A stretch of 64,000 nt of DNA from Lasiosphaeria ovina (taxonomy: Eukaryota; Ascomycota; Sordariomycetes; Sordariales; Lasiosphaeriaceae), in the NCBI GenBank assembly GCA_033439765.1, contig JAULSN010000001.1, positions 4,216,001 to 4,280,000 of the forward strand. Direction: 5' to 3'. A program made the position numbers and the translations under genes. Shown here one piece after another: positions 33,129 through 45,355 of the stretch. Position 1 is the first letter of the stretch, and each line of letters begins with the position of its first letter. The notes below the pieces were generated by a model, which did not search any database, was not told where the DNA came from, and saw nothing but the letters and a program-made list of their open reading frames with translations.

Positions 33129-34672
33129 TTAGAACCGCATTGTCAGGAGCGACGCGCGCTCCATCTCGCCGACAATGCCGCTGCCGCCCAGGGCCCACTT
33201 CTCGGTGACGCTCTTCTCGTCGACCGTTATTCTCAAGACGCCGCTGGCGGCCCAGTACTCCATCAGGGCGCGGGCCTCGAGCTTGCTCAGGCCCTGCAGC
33301 TTGATGACCTGCACATTGCGCAGCACGGCCTCGACGCGCTCGTCGTAGCCCTTGAGGTAGGGTTGGGGCTGGGGCACGTCCTTGCCGCCGCCGAGCTGCT
33401 CGGCCTCGCGCTGGGCCAGCGCGAGCTCCATGCTGGGGTTGCGGGGCGCGTTGTTCCGGCTCGTGGCCGCAATCACGGCGCCGCCGTTGGGAAGCGACGT
33501 GGCCCCGCTGAGATGGTCGGTGAAGAGGCGCACGAGCGCAAGGTCGTGCGAGTGGATCGGGTTGAAGGCCGGCGTGCGGTAGTCCGAGATCCTCATGATG
33601 TGGGTGAGGCCGTCGAGCGAGAGAAGCATAGGCGGTCGCCCGTGGCCCTGGGCCGTCATCTCCTGCCACAGGGCCTGGAAAACGGCCCAGGCGCCCTCGG
33701 CTTCCTTGGCGCTGTTGGCCAACTGCATCAGCGGCGACTTGATGGGTATGTTCTGCGGCAGGCCTGCGTGCGAGAACACAGTCGTCAGCTTCAACAGGAG
33801 CTTCTCGTTGCTCTTCTTGATGGCCTGGATCAGCTTGAGCACGTAGTTTTGCTGCATATACTGCATGGGCTCCGTGTCGAGAATGGGAGCATATTCGGTG
33901 CACGCCGTGGTCAGTTCCTGGGCTGCGAAGACAGTTAGCCTCCACCAATTTGTGAGAGAAGGTAAAAAGGCTGACCGTCGGGAATGTTAACGACAAGCCA
34001 ATCGTTGAGGTGGGCCTGGGTCATGGCTTGGAGGAGCATCAAGCTCTTCCCCGTCACGCGGTCACCTGTCAGAACCAGCCGCAGCGTCTTGTTGTTCTTG
34101 GCCGCGGCGTGCATGCGGGTGATCAAGTCCACCGTCTCGGTACGTATGAGCATGGACGGTTTTCTGAACATGCTCCAGCACTGTGTCGTCTTGAAGGCCT
34201 CGTCGGCACGCAGCTGGTCGATCACGTCGTCGGGGAGAGACAAGACTTTGCACACGTTGCTCGGATCCAGCATGCTCTCGGCGCCCAGGTCTGTCAGACC
34301 CGGCACGGGCAGGGCATTGGTATTGCTGAGCAAGATGCGCTTACGGAAAGCCTTGCGCTCGCCCGGGAGCGGGGATTTGACACGAGCGCCACTGTCGTTC
34401 TTCTTCTTCTTCTTGATTGTAAACAGCTTGCCCTGCCGGATGCTGGGAGGAGCATTCCTCTCCGCCGCCCTGGTTCCTGGCTTTGGCTTTGCATTGGCGC
34501 TGTGGTTCGCTGTTGTCGAGAAGCTTGCCGCTACCGCCGCGGCGAGAGGCATGCCCTGCCTTAGCCGTGCTGCTGCCGCTGCTGATGCCTTCGCCGTGGC
34601 TGCCGTGGTTCCTGCTCGTCCGACGACCGAGGGCCGCAAGAGGCAGCACCTCAGGCAATTGGACGCCGACAT
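33129..34672 (-). CDS. RSM23: Mitochondrial small ribosomal subunit protein mS29 (DAP3/Rsm23)
   Basis: A structural protein of the mitoribosome small-subunit head with a P-loop NTPase fold that binds guanine nucleotide. Two exons, 34672-33976 and 33922-33129 (53-nt intron); 496 residues. The N-terminus is Arg/Ala/Ser-rich without acidic residues (SNCLRCCLLRPSVVGRAG), a mitochondrial targeting sequence, followed by a lysine-rich linker. Walker A is GDRVTGKS (203-210) and a Walker B-like PPMLLSLDGL lies in exon 2. The splice restores VVNIPDAQELTTACTEYAP. The donor is the less usual GTCAGC. Family signatures include HAAAKNNKTLRLVLTGDR and GGAVIAATSRNNAPRN. Divergent from RRS1 across 489 bp, so two genes for ribosome production (mitochondrial and cytosolic) share a promoter region. 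Confidence 0.93.
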
Positions 34673-35161
34673 GGTGATTTCTGCTTCTTCCTGTCGGCCG
34701 TTGGTTGGCCTTACCGCATGGCCGTTCGGGTGTCGGCTGCGTTGCGGTTCGGGGGGCCTGCCAATTGCCGTCGGCCTGTTGACAGTTCGTCTTCGTGATC
34801 AATTTCCAGGGTCGCAAAATCAGAACGCGAAAGCTCCCCTTGGCCCTTGCTGTGTCTAGTATAGCGCCCCTGCACGTGCACGAACCATGCAGGTCTGCAT
34901 AAAGTCGTTCATAACTCTTCGCACTGCCTGAAAAGCCAATCGGCGCCAGCCCCGCAGCGATTAGTGCAAGCCCGTCCCTCCCGCTTCGAATCTGCCCATG
35001 GCCACCGCCTAAATTTTGGTGGAATGAGGCTGCTTTGCATTGATTGGCATTGGCATCGAGATCAGTATCCCGTCTTGACTGCGATTCCTTTTCATTATTC
35101 GCAAAAAGTCCTCCTCTCCAACACGATTCCTCACCCAACACAAACAATTACAGCAATCAAA
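34673..35161. other. Bidirectional promoter mS29-RRS1
   Basis: 489 bp between the two ATGs; no gene is seen. Open antisense continuations of the flanking frames occur but are not coding-like. Confidence 0.5.
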
Positions 35162-35776
35162 ATGTCTACACCCGCCGGAACAACCGCCGCCGCGTCGGCC
35201 AAGACGCCCAAGCTTCCGGTAACGGTCGACAAGCCGACGCCCTACTACTTCGACCTGGGGCTGCTGCTGGCCAACGACCCGAACCCGCTGGCGCTGGACC
35301 GGGCCAACATGGAGGACAGCCTCGCAGCAGTGGCGCGGGATGGGGCGCAGGTGCTGATCAACCAGCTGCTGACAGCATGCCCCATCTCGGCGACGTCGGA
35401 CGGGGTGCTGCTGTCGCTGCCGCCGCCGTCGACGGCGCTGCCGCGCGAGAAGCCGGTGCCGGCGGCTAAGGCCGAGACCAAGTGGGCGGCGTTCGCCAAG
35501 CGCCGGGGCATCGCGCCCAAATCGCGCGAGCAGCGGCGCAACCTGCAGTTCGACCAGGAGACGGGCGAGTGGGGCCGCAAATGGGGGTACAAGGGCGCCA
35601 ACAAGGCCGGCCAGGACGACGCCATCATCGAGGTCAAGTTCAACTCCAAGAAGGAGGCCGAGCGGCCCGAGGGCACCACCGTGCGCGGCGACAAGCGCCG
35701 CGAGATCCGCGAGCGCGTCAAGCGCAACGACCGCCGCATGCGCAAGAACCAGCGGAACACGGAAGGGAGGAAATGA
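35162..35776 (+). CDS. RRS1: Ribosome biogenesis protein RRS1
   Basis: A nucleolar 60S assembly factor that, with RPF2, brings the 5S RNP (5S rRNA, uL5, uL18) into the pre-60S particle. Single exon, 204 residues, as usual for fungi. Signatures: DKPTPYYFDLGLLLANDPNP (residues about 24-43), DGAQVLINQLL, LPREKPVPAAKAETKWAAFA and KRRGIAPKSREQRRNLQFDQ. These are the RRS1 core that contacts RPF2. The C-terminal 35 residues are strongly basic (RGDKRREIRERVKRNDRRMR), consistent with RNA binding and nuclear import. The ATG at 35162 lies in an AAAATG context after an AC-rich leader. Confidence 0.95.
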   Translation: MSTPAGTTAAASAKTPKLPVTVDKPTPYYFDLGLLLANDPNPLALDRANMEDSLAAVARDGAQVLINQLLTACPISATSDGVLLSLPPPSTALPREKPVPAAKAETKWAAFAKRRGIAPKSREQRRNLQFDQETGEWGRKWGYKGANKAGQDDAIIEVKFNSKKEAERPEGTTVRGDKRREIRERVKRNDRRMRKNQRNTEGRK

Positions 35777-36976
35777 GAAGGAGGACGACAACGACAACAA
35801 CGACGATGAGAGGGAGGCGCAAGGCTATCCATCCGTCAAGGCAGAGGATGATAGCCTTGGTTACGACATGGCGATGGCAGCAGCTGGAGGCATGGATGGT
35901 TTTATTTGTCTGCACAGCGATCGCCGTTTCTTTCCATCTCTATCAAAGGTGGCGACTTCAGGGCATCATTGCATTACGATGTTTTCCGGGTTTGAACCCC
36001 TTGGGATTTCCTGGTGGCTGGCGTTATGGGATAAAACGAGGGACAGGCAAATTGGAGAAGTTTGCGGGACTCGCAAGTAATGCATCATCGAATATTTGTT
36101 TGTGCTCTTGAACCCGCCCGTGTTTCCCGTTTTCCCAAGCGTTCTTCGATCTCGAGACTGAGCACAGATTTCAGCCAGTCGACCCTTTAAATAGACTGAT
36201 TCGAGTATGTGAGGGACGATGGATTTGTTTTGCCGCCGGGATTTCCATCTCATTATCGTTCTGCTTCCAAAGCGTCTATATCGTAAAAACGTATGGAAAT
36301 CCTCTCCTCCATTCATGCTTTTATGCTCCATAGTCCAAGCATACCTTAGATGCTGTCCGTGTGATGGTCCAGATCACGAGTACTTGGTAATCAGCCACCC
36401 GCTGGGCTCTTTCCAGAGCTGCTGATTACTGCTGCTCACCCACTCCGTTCTCAAATCTTATGAAGAAAAAAATTCACCGGCCAACTCAAAACCCAGCAAG
36501 AATAACTAGCTACCCAAGCGGACATCCAGTTTTTCGTCACCAAAGCAAGGGCGCCCAATACTAGGGAATGGTCAAGAAGGCCAAAAAAGAAAAATCAGGC
36601 ATCCGCATCCGTCCTCAAGGACAAGCTCCAATATCAGTAAGCTAGGGGTATTCCAAATGAAAAAGCAGTTGCGTGTTAAACTCGGAGACGAGAGGGGATA
36701 TGTGATAAAAAGAAGGGAAATTTGATAAACAAAAGCGCGGCACACCCTCCCCATCGTATATTGGGGCTGACGGCGAAACCAATCGGCAGAAATTGAACGG
36801 CGAGAGAGCATTGAGGGTGTCGGGGTTCTATCGGCATGCACGAATGGGAATCGTCAACAGCGTTAGGTCGTCAGGATAGTGATGCCTTCATGTACATGCG
36901 ACGCGCGCCTCGGTATTAATTTGAAATATAAGAAAGGCCCTAAAGTGGGAAAGCGATAAAGGGGTTGTCTACCCGG
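35777..36976. other. Convergent 3' flanks RRS1 and RhoGAP
   Basis: 1.2 kb without a supported gene. The first part holds a run of ACGACAACGAC-type triplets right after the RRS1 stop; the rest is ordinary AT-rich 3' sequence. Confidence 0.4.
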
Positions 36977-39291
36977 TCAGAAGCCCAACGGGGATAGCGG
37001 TTTAATCGGCGAAAGGGGGCGCATCTCCCCAGACCTCCTCGGGGGTGTTGTTTCCCGATCGCTATTGATGGTGAGATTTGTCGACACTGTCGAGCTTGTC
37101 TCGGTGCTTTCCGTCTCTGGCACGGGCTTCTTTCTCAGCCTCCCCTTCTGCTCATTTGCGCCGCGGTTTGAACTTTTGCTACTATCGGACGACGAAACAT
37201 TGCGTTCCTCATGTGTCTCCTTCTCTCTTGGTGTGCTCGAGTTGCCGTTGCTGTTGGTCCTGTGTGCCTCGTCCACGGTCCTGGGTGGCGGTTGGTCGAA
37301 GCGCGCATATTCCTCCTCGATGAATTTCGCCTCATTCTTGCACCCTTTCCAGCAGTCCCGCCAATCGCATACAAGAAACTTGAAGCAAAAGGCGTCAATC
37401 TTCATGCATGGCTGGAAACATATGCAGAGGTTTCGAAAGTCCATCTTGTTTTTGTCCGAATGTGCAAGCAGGAGGCTCAGATGGCATGTGATGGCAAATA
37501 GAAGGTAGTAGTTGAAAGGCGACAGGTTCGAGAGTTCGTCGATAAGCATCTGCGGGACCGTCTCGGCGCCGGCGCATTCTCTGGCTATCCTGTCCTGGGC
37601 TTCTTTGGGAAACAGCTCGTCGGGCAATTCGCGCAGCCAAGCCTTGAGCATGGAGCCGATAATGTTTATGTCGTAGAGGCTTGGCTGGTTGAAAAGATCT
37701 ACATCTAGCTCTGTAGTGGTTATCAGTATCGCAGCCAAGTAACTTGCAGCCAAGTAGCAGGGTAAAGCGGCATACCTTCATCAAACTTGCGCTGCCACTT
37801 CTTGATCTGTGGACCGCTCCCGGGGATCCGATATAAGCCCTCGACTTCACTCCCTTTGTAGTTGAGATAATCGATAGCCCGCCAGGGGAAAGCTGGCATC
37901 CAGAATTCCGTCTTGTCTCGTGACTCCTCTAATCTCTTCGATATGCGAGTTAGGCGTGTTTGTTGGACGAGCGGAAGGTTGATAACCTTGAGCACGTAGT
38001 CTCTATCTTCGTCTGTCCCCGGGTCGCGGAATAGTTGGGGATCGTTCCTCTGCCCTCCGCCAAAGAACCCTTTGCTGAGGCCAGCTGCCATACTATTCTT
38101 TAGGCCGCTGAAGAAGGCCGACCCGGTGTTCTCTTTATAGGACGAGGACTGCATCCTATTGTAGTTTTCTTGTTCCCTCCCTCGGCCAACCGAGATGTCT
38201 CTGGGGCCAGTCCGCTCGGCGGAGTGGTTTCGGACCGCCGACGACATCATTTCACGGAACGATCGGTCGTGTGAGTGGACTGGTGCAGTTCTCAATGGTG
38301 CCGGAGGATAGGCGTTCTCTGGTTCGGCGTGTCTAGTCGGGGCGGAAGCAGGGTCGTTGGGGCTCGGGCTGTCCCTGCTCTCCCTGTCCTTGTCTTTTAT
38401 TGACCTGTTGCGACTCAAAAGCGTAAATGGCTTGGGCTTGTTCTTCTTGGGATGGCCGACGCCGTCGTAGTCGGCGGAAGAGGCCAGCGACAGATCTGAC
38501 TTGGAAGGCAGCGTCTGGAATGGCTTGTGAGCCAAATGGTCTTGAGACGAAGAGTCTGCACGCGTTACAGGCAAGAGGTGTTAGCGGGAGACCCATGAAA
38601 CCAACTCCAACAGGGCAAGGCAAGCACGCATGGCCTCTTTGGGCGGCCGGAGAGGCGGGTAGTGGGGGTGCCTGTTCTACGTACCTGAAAGCTTGGTACT
38701 TTGTTTGGAGAGGGCTGGTTGGTCGGAATCCCTCGACATAGTTTCAGAGCGCGAATCCAATGACTGCTGCGTGTTGACCCGATCTAACGATTTGGTCGGT
38801 TGTTTTCCGAAGTTAAAGAGAAAGCCCGACTTTGCCGAGGCTCTGTCGTCGTCCTGGCCGTAGATCCTCCGGTTATCACTATTGTATGGGTAAGCTGGCG
38901 AGTGCCCTCGAGGGCTGAATTGCGGCTGTTGCGGCGGCGAGGTCAGGGGCGGAGGATAGTGTGAGGAACGGTGGCGAGGATGGTTATCCTGCTGCTGCTG
39001 CTGGTGCTGCTGCTGCTGCTGCTGGATCTGGATCTGAGGCTGTTGCTGTTGTTGTTGTTGTTGCTGCTGCTGCGGCGGCGGCTGCTGCAAAACGTCGGCA
39101 ACCTGCAGGACCTGGGTTCTGCTGGCGCTTTCGGACTTTTTCTGGCCGAACCGAAAGGGCGAGCGTGGGGATCGGGGCGACGCTGTGTCTGGCCGCGCAG
39201 ACTTGGGGACAGTTTCACCAACACGAGGCTCCTCGCCGTGGCGCATGGAGTCGCCCAGCGCCAGCGGCTGTGGGACAGGTTTACGACCCAT
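36977..39291 (-). CDS. RhoGAP-domain protein with glutamine-rich N-terminus
   Basis: A predicted GTPase-activating protein for Rho-family GTPases (cell polarity, wall and actin control). Three exons: 39291-38685, 38555-37776, 37710-36977 (introns 129 and 65 nt); 706 residues. I start at the ATG at 39291 (MGRKPVPQPLALGDSMRHG); the frame is open upstream but without protein character. Residues about 70-105 are Gln-rich, coded by CAG/CAA repeats. Residues about 110-380 are Ser/Pro-rich and probably disordered. The RhoGAP domain covers about 390-620: the arginine finger lies in EGLYRIPGSG (Arg 445), with LRELPDELFP and NLSPFNYYLLFAITCHLSLL downstream, and the splice joins KFDE to ELDVDLFNQPSLYDI. 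After it, a Cys/Trp-rich segment (FKFLVCDWRDCWKGC) and a basic Ser/Thr tail. I cannot say which yeast GAP is its ortholog. Confidence 0.85.
38995..39075 (-). repeat. CAG/CAA microsatellite coding poly-Gln
   Basis: Runs of CTG/TTG triplets on the plus strand (CAG/CAA on the coding strand) inside exon 1 of the RhoGAP gene, interrupted by a PQIQIQ segment. Length variation between strains is likely. Confidence 0.85.
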
Positions 39292-42200
39292 CTCCGGAGC
39301 GGCTGCCAGTGCCAGGTGGTGGCCAAGCGCAGAGCCTGTTATGGCGGGCCCTGGGGTATAACAAGCGGCGTCCTGATTCGCGCTTTGCCGCACAGCTGTC
39401 TCGTGCGCAGCAAGGAACAGAATCACAGTGTCGGGGCTTACAGTGCAAATGGAAATAGGCAGATTGCGGTCTGTGACAAATGAGCGACGGCCCCAGAGAG
39501 GCACCAAGGACGGAAAGCAAGCCTTTGCGGCGAAGGGAGGAGACGGAGAGCCGAGCCAGGCCAGGGAACCTGCACAGCACCACAGGCAGGCAGGCAGAGA
39601 TGGCAGGGATGGGGGTTGCAAGGAAAGGCGCCGCTGACCTCGTTCACGCTAGACAGCCAGACAGACTCCGCTGCTGTGGTTGGCGCCGCAGCGCGCGCTC
39701 GCTCTGTTCTGTTTGCGACTGCGATTCGATTGCGAGTTCACTCACGGCTTCGGCTTCGAGCCGTCCCTGTTTCGAGCGCTGTAATTTGTATTTCGGAATT
39801 CCAGTTTTCAGGGGCAGATCGTCTGGGCGGCGACCAACTGACAGTGGACGACAACCCAGACCTGGACAGTGCGCTGGAAGGTAGGAAGAGGGCGCCTTGG
39901 CGACCCGTTTGGATTCTCGTTCCTGCAGGTTTTGAAGTTGAGGTATGTATTGTTCCGACCGTGTCCGGCGTTGGAGAACTTTGATGCACGATGGAGCCTT
40001 CGGTCCTCGATATCCTTCTCACTTCTTTGACCGGAATGTGGATGGATGGGGCTGTGTGCGTGAGCGCGCGCGTTCAAGGTGCCCCAGTTGGAAATCCCTG
40101 CGGCCCTGTTCCCAGGATCTGCTAGCAGTCCAGCGGCCCAGCGGCTTGAGTTTTGACTGCGAGGTTCCCAAAGTTCCAGAAGGGTTTTTCTGAAACGAGA
40201 TCTGAAGACATTGCATGCGTGCAGGAGGAATGTGTCATCTAGGACTGCGTCCGCTTTGTCTTCGTGCAAGGTGGTAGACGCCGGGACAATTAAGCACCCA
40301 AGCAGTGGGGAGGAGGGGGGGGGGATGCGCATATGTGAGGTGAGGTGGGCGGGGGTGACGCTTTTGCGGTTCGGGACTCTTGCGTCTGGCTCAACCAAGG
40401 GGCGGGAATGCCACGCCGGCCTACGATTGGGTGGGCTCCTGTTAGCAATTGCCCTGTAGCGTAGTGACGACTCTGGGTGGTATTTTGATATAAATTTGAG
40501 CCGATTTGAGATGGATTGTGATGTGGGTTGCGACACAATGAGACGCCGCCTGCCCTCGAACAGCCCACCAATCCCCCATTCAACAACTTCCGGTGCAAAG
40601 CTCGACAACCAGCACCAGCAAGCGGCCGATCGTTCCGCACTTCGTGATTGATCCAGACCCGAGCATCCCACTGTCTTTGTTCACCCACACCCACCTGCAA
40701 TGAGGATGACCACAGACGAGCCCCGTGCTCGTAGAGTAAGAGCGGGGCAATGCTTAGAATCCGAGCGACCCCTTTGCTTATAATCAGCATTATTTAGAGT
40801 TGTCAACCTCACATTTACACATTGTGAGGGAGGCCGCCGTGCCACCTCCGCAAACCTGTCGTAATTTCATGTCATCCGAGCTTACGAAACAGTGAAACTG
40901 CGGAAGACTCGTATCGGAGTGTTTTTTTCTATCTTTTGTGTACTCTCACCACCTCCAGCAACCGAGACGCCCCATACAAGTCGGCCAAGTCGAAAGCTCC
41001 AGCGGCTACATGCAGGGCGTAGGAGACCCGGCAGGACTTAATCTCCAAAAATTCAATTCGATTGAGGATAAGCAATTGTAGGCTAAGGTAACTAAGTAAA
41101 CTTCCAGGTCTAATTCTTTGACTCTAGAAGCAGCCCGCAAATGTCACCGGCGCCGGCGCCTGTTCGCGAGCCGGCTGATAGAGGGAGCACCACGCTAAGC
41201 CACAATAGGCATAGCCCAGGAACACAACCTACTTTACTCTGAAACTCGGCACTGTGTCTTGGCCAGGCTTTGGCCCTCCAAGTTGAAGTCATGGGATGCT
41301 AATCATAACGACGGGACCTAAGGTACCGGGAGCGCCACCGAGGAGTCAAGCACGCCGAGGCCCGTCAGGTAGGTCGTGTGTGCATCGAAGGTTTTTCTGG
41401 AGAGCCCATACCCATTTACGTATTACAAGTTAACCTACACGTGTAAATGCGAAGTCACCTAGGCGACGTCCAGTTCTAGGAGAAGTTTAAGATAGGTTCC
41501 AAAGTTCCTCCCTGCCCAGAGGGCTGGCTCTCCCCTGGGTCGATCTTCCCGGGGCAAAGCATACGATTTACTGACACCTGTTTCAACATGAAGGGGCGTC
41601 GAAAGGCATCGTACCCTTGATTTTGCTCTTTCTCTCATAGCCGAGCAATGGATGTCAGCCCAATAGTGGTCGAATGCAACTCAGATGGCGCCAGGCTCTT
41701 AAGGATTTGAGGCTGTCTCCTTTCGCTTGCATGCATAGCGCCACGACATGAACCAAAACGAACGGCACGCGAGAGATCTGAGGCGCAAATTATAAGGCAA
41801 TCAATGAAGCGAATTGCCTGGGCTTTGTTTTCAAGCCGAGTGTTCCTGACCTCGCGAGTTCGGAATGGATGCCTGATGTAGCATCAAAAGTTGGGTAGAG
41901 TGCAAGGGCGGTAACAGAGCGCTAAATCGAGGGGTAGCGCCGTCATTATTGAGCTTGAGAATGTTTAGGGCGTCGATAGCTGGATGCAGCAGTTGCTAGC
42001 AAATTACCTTACATACAGTGAATTGCTTACTGGGTCGCATAGTCATGATCCATTCCTCAGTAATGAATACAACCTAGGAGGTATATCAGTGTTAATCCAT
42101 AAGGTCGCTGGCATGAAGCCGCAGTGGATTACAACTCGTTGGCACTTGGCAGGCAGATGCTCCTGGTTCGACCTCGCTAAACCCGCACCCAGCCGATGAC

Positions 42201-42331
42201 CCGAGCTTTTCGGGTGGCGGCTGCCTTGAATGATTACGTAAAGCAGCCATTCAACGTCTCCCCAAATTCAACGTCATCTCCACCAATCCTCGGGGGAGAC
42301 CAATGGCCTGGACTGGACCACTGGCGCGAAC
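39292..42331. other. Long intergenic region, no gene recognised
   Basis: 3.0 kb between the divergent RhoGAP and BET2 genes. Open frames of 60-290 codons appear on both strands around 39.4-40.8 kb, but they overlap each other, change composition and have no domains. The 41-42.3 kb part is plainly non-coding. It probably holds a long RhoGAP 5' leader or promoter and the BET2 promoter. Confidence 0.45.
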
Positions 42332-42335
42332 ATGA
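42303..42335 (+). promoter_or_regulatory. uORF overlapping the BET2 start (ATGA)
   Basis: ATG at 42303 opens a 10-codon frame ([10 protein letters not shown]) whose TGA at 42333-42335 overlaps the BET2 ATG at 42332-42334 as ATGA. If the transcript begins upstream, ribosomes would either scan past it or re-initiate by a short back-step. Confidence 0.5.
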
Positions 42336-43384
42336 CTGAAACATTCTCAACCCTTCCCGAGGAGCTCCAGCTCGCCACTTCAGCCCACGTCAAGTACATC
42401 CAGAGCCTGGACACGCGCAAGGATCAATATGAATATTGGCTGACGGAACACCTGCGGCTCAACGGCCTCTACTGGGGCCTCACGGCTCTCCACCTGTTGG
42501 GCCATCCGGAAGCCCTACCCCGCGCCGAGACCATCGACTTTGTGCTTTCGTGCCAGCATGAGAGCGGCGGCTTTGGCGCCGCTCCTGGCCACGATGCGCA
42601 CATGCTGTCCACCGTGAGTGCGGTGCAGATTCTTGCCCTGATCGATGCCTTTGACGAGCTCGAGACGCGCGGCCGAGGCAAGGCGCAGGTTGGAACATGT
42701 GCGTCGTCACCATGCTGGTCCGGGCGAAAGACGTAGATTCTCTCGACACTGACTGCTCGACTAGACATTTCCAATCTCCAGAACCGCCAGACTGGAACGT
42801 TCGCCGGCGACGAGTGGGGGGAGGAAGACACGCGCTTTCTTTACGGCGCATTCAATGCGCTGTCCCTGCTCGGACTCCTCCATCTTGTCGAGGTGGACAA
42901 GGCAGTCGACCACATCGTGGCCTGTGCTAACTTTGACGGCGGATACGGTGTCATGCCCGGGGCCGAATCCCACGCCGGCCAGATCTTTACCTGCGTTGCT
43001 GCCCTGACCATCGCCGGTAGAAAAGACCTTGTGGATGTGGAGCGATTGGGTAGATGGCTGAGCGAGAGACAGGTCGCCGGGGGTGGTCTAAACGGTCGGC
43101 CAGAGAAGAAGGAGGACGTATGCTACAGCTGGTGGGTTCTCAGCAGCCTGGAGATGATTGGGAAGACGCACTGGATCGACAGAGACCAACTCATAGCCTT
43201 TATCCTGGGCTGCCAAGACAATGAGCGAGGCGGCATTTCGGATAGGCCGGGCGACACGGTCGATGTCTGGCATACCGTGTTCGGTCTCGCGGGACTGAGT
43301 TTGCTGGAGTACCCTGGCCTGCAGCCTGTCGACGAAGTCTACTGCTTGCCCAAGTCAACCATCGAGCGGGTACTCCGTCGATGA
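42332..43384 (+). CDS. BET2: Rab geranylgeranyltransferase beta subunit
   Basis: Catalytic beta subunit of type II geranylgeranyltransferase, which puts geranylgeranyl groups on the C-terminal cysteines of Rab/Ypt GTPases presented by the escort protein. Two exons, 42332-42698 and 42765-43384 (66-nt intron); 328 residues, the normal size. The donor is GTGCGT; using it gives KAQVGT-YISNLQN, the expected repeat. Prenyltransferase alpha-alpha repeats are clear: [59 protein letters not shown] and [20 protein letters not shown]. The zinc ligands expected for the family are present: Asp 240 and Cys 242 (KEDVCYSWW) and His 292 (DVWHTVFG). The GDTVDVWHT motif distinguishes it from the farnesyl and type I beta subunits. 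Confidence 0.95.
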
Positions 43385-45355
43385 GAAAATATCATTCCTT
43401 TCTTTGAGCGACGAAGAACAATGCAGCTTCTCTATACTTCGGGGTTCAGACCTTGGGCCTCTTGCAGTCTAATAGCCCCCCAGTTTTGCTCCCATCATGG
43501 GTAGGATACAAGGCAAGAAAAAATCAACCCATCGCCACCCTTCCGTGGCTGCTTTGCTTGATAAATGCAGGCCAACAGGGAATGATATGGACATTTTTTT
43601 ACTCTCCCATCTTGCTAGGTGCACACCACCTTTTCTCCCAGTCGGATTCACAGCTTTACACTTAGACATTTGCTTGGTCATGTGTTAGTACTATTTTATT
43701 GTGCCGGCGCAAGAAATAATATCGCCAATCACTCCAAATTTTAAATCATGTAATTAAAGCATTGTTCTCTTTGCTATTTTCCTTGCCTTATTTTTGCCCA
43801 ACTTAAGCACACTGAACGGGTATCTCTCGTTTCCTAAAATCTGTCAATGTTCGAGTTTGTTTTTGGGTAGACCCATGTTTTGGTTAACATGAATGACCAC
43901 TGGTAGTGCAGTCAAACTTCCGCCTGTGGATCGTGGCTAGAATTTGGCGTATCATCCAAGATTTTTGGCCAAATCCAATTACCTAAGTATTCGCTAGCCT
44001 TTGGACATCGAGTGCAGGGGCAGTATAATGAGCAATCCCGCAGTTTTGATACACCATGTCTGAGATGAAGGCAAGGCACCCGTCCTTCCCATATTCCTTG
44101 CGTTCCTCCATCATGCGTCGGTGAATTATGGCCCCTTCGAAGCCACGCAAGCTTCCATACATAGACAGAAAGTAGTGCGCCCAGGGCAGTTGAATTTTCT
44201 TGTGTTACTTAATGCATGGCATGGGCATTATTTCATTTGTGTGCAATGCTCTACCGGATGGCCGTCGTCGATGGCGATTCCAATCTCAACTTCGTAATCA
44301 AACTGCTTCTTGATAGCCCACCAGATAACGATATCTTTGGATTCTGCGCTTGGAGAAATTCGAGGCTTCATGTTGGACTGTCAATCTCGGAGGCTCGACT
44401 GCCGCCATCCTTTGATTGCCATAAGATGATGAGAAGTCCGGCGCGATTACAGAATCTTCACTGCGGTGGTCGCTCATCGATAGAGCTGGCCAATAATTGA
44501 ATGAATAAATATAATATTAGCATTTTGCTGCCCTCCGTGGCTCATATTCGATCAACTTAGATCAACCTCACCTGTTGATTGAATTTTCGAGGCGTTACCG
44601 CCACCTGCATATCTTGGCCGCTCGCTCCTGCCGGTTTTGTAGCATCGTCCTAGGCGCACGCACGTCATTTTCAGGCACCAGATCCTGCCTCGACCACTCC
44701 GAACCACGAATGGCAGGAACGGTGCACCTCCAAGCAAATTGAATTGGCAACCTCGCCATCCGCCTGTCCCTCCCATTTCTTCTCACTTTTTTAAGTTTCC
44801 CGAAAATCTGTCTTCCGTCCATCCATCCATTCGTCCCTGCTTCCACGTTTGGACGATTGCCCCATGCCAATCAATCCACCTCAGCAACGCTCTCCTGTGT
44901 TTCCCTGCCGAGTTGTGATTTGAAAAAACACTCCTTGTGGTTCCCCGGGACCCTTGCCTCGGTGGACAGTCCCGACCCTCTTCTCGTCACTGTCTATCCA
45001 CCTACCCTGGTTGATATCTCCATCAAGCTGTTTTCCTACGTCGTTGGACAGAGCAAGAACCTCAACCCGCTACTACCGCATTCACATTGGAGGTTTCCCC
45101 AGTCCCCCATCAGCCGCAATCTCATTCCTGGAGCCTTGGTCTCACCTACCCCATGACAGGTTGAAGCGCGTTTTCGGGGCCGCCGGCCAGCTACCAGGGT
45201 CGACTCGGCTTTCCACGGATTGATTGATCCTGCAGTTCAACTGGCCAAATTTCCACACTTCTTCGACCTGTGAGTTTCCTCCTAGGCGGGTCTAACGCAA
45301 ACACTTGTGTTTACTGGCAATTCCATCCCTCATACTGACTCCCACCTGCTAGACA
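43385..45355. other. Intergenic, no gene recognised
   Basis: 2.0 kb between two plus-strand genes. The left part (to about 44.5 kb) is AT-rich; the right part, up to the zinc-finger gene, is pyrimidine-rich as expected of a fungal promoter and 5' leader. No RNA gene or element is recognised. Confidence 0.45.

Noticed and set aside
33036..33938. 300-codon plus-strand frame opposite mS29
   Set aside because: Shadow of the mS29 coding exon on the other strand.
39808..40671. 287-codon minus-strand frame upstream of the RhoGAP
   Set aside because: Overlapped by several other frames, no domain, and variable composition; more likely leader or promoter.
42100..42190. Possible tRNA-like GGTTCGA box near 42168
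   Set aside because: I could not fold a cloverleaf with an acceptor stem and an A box at the right distance.
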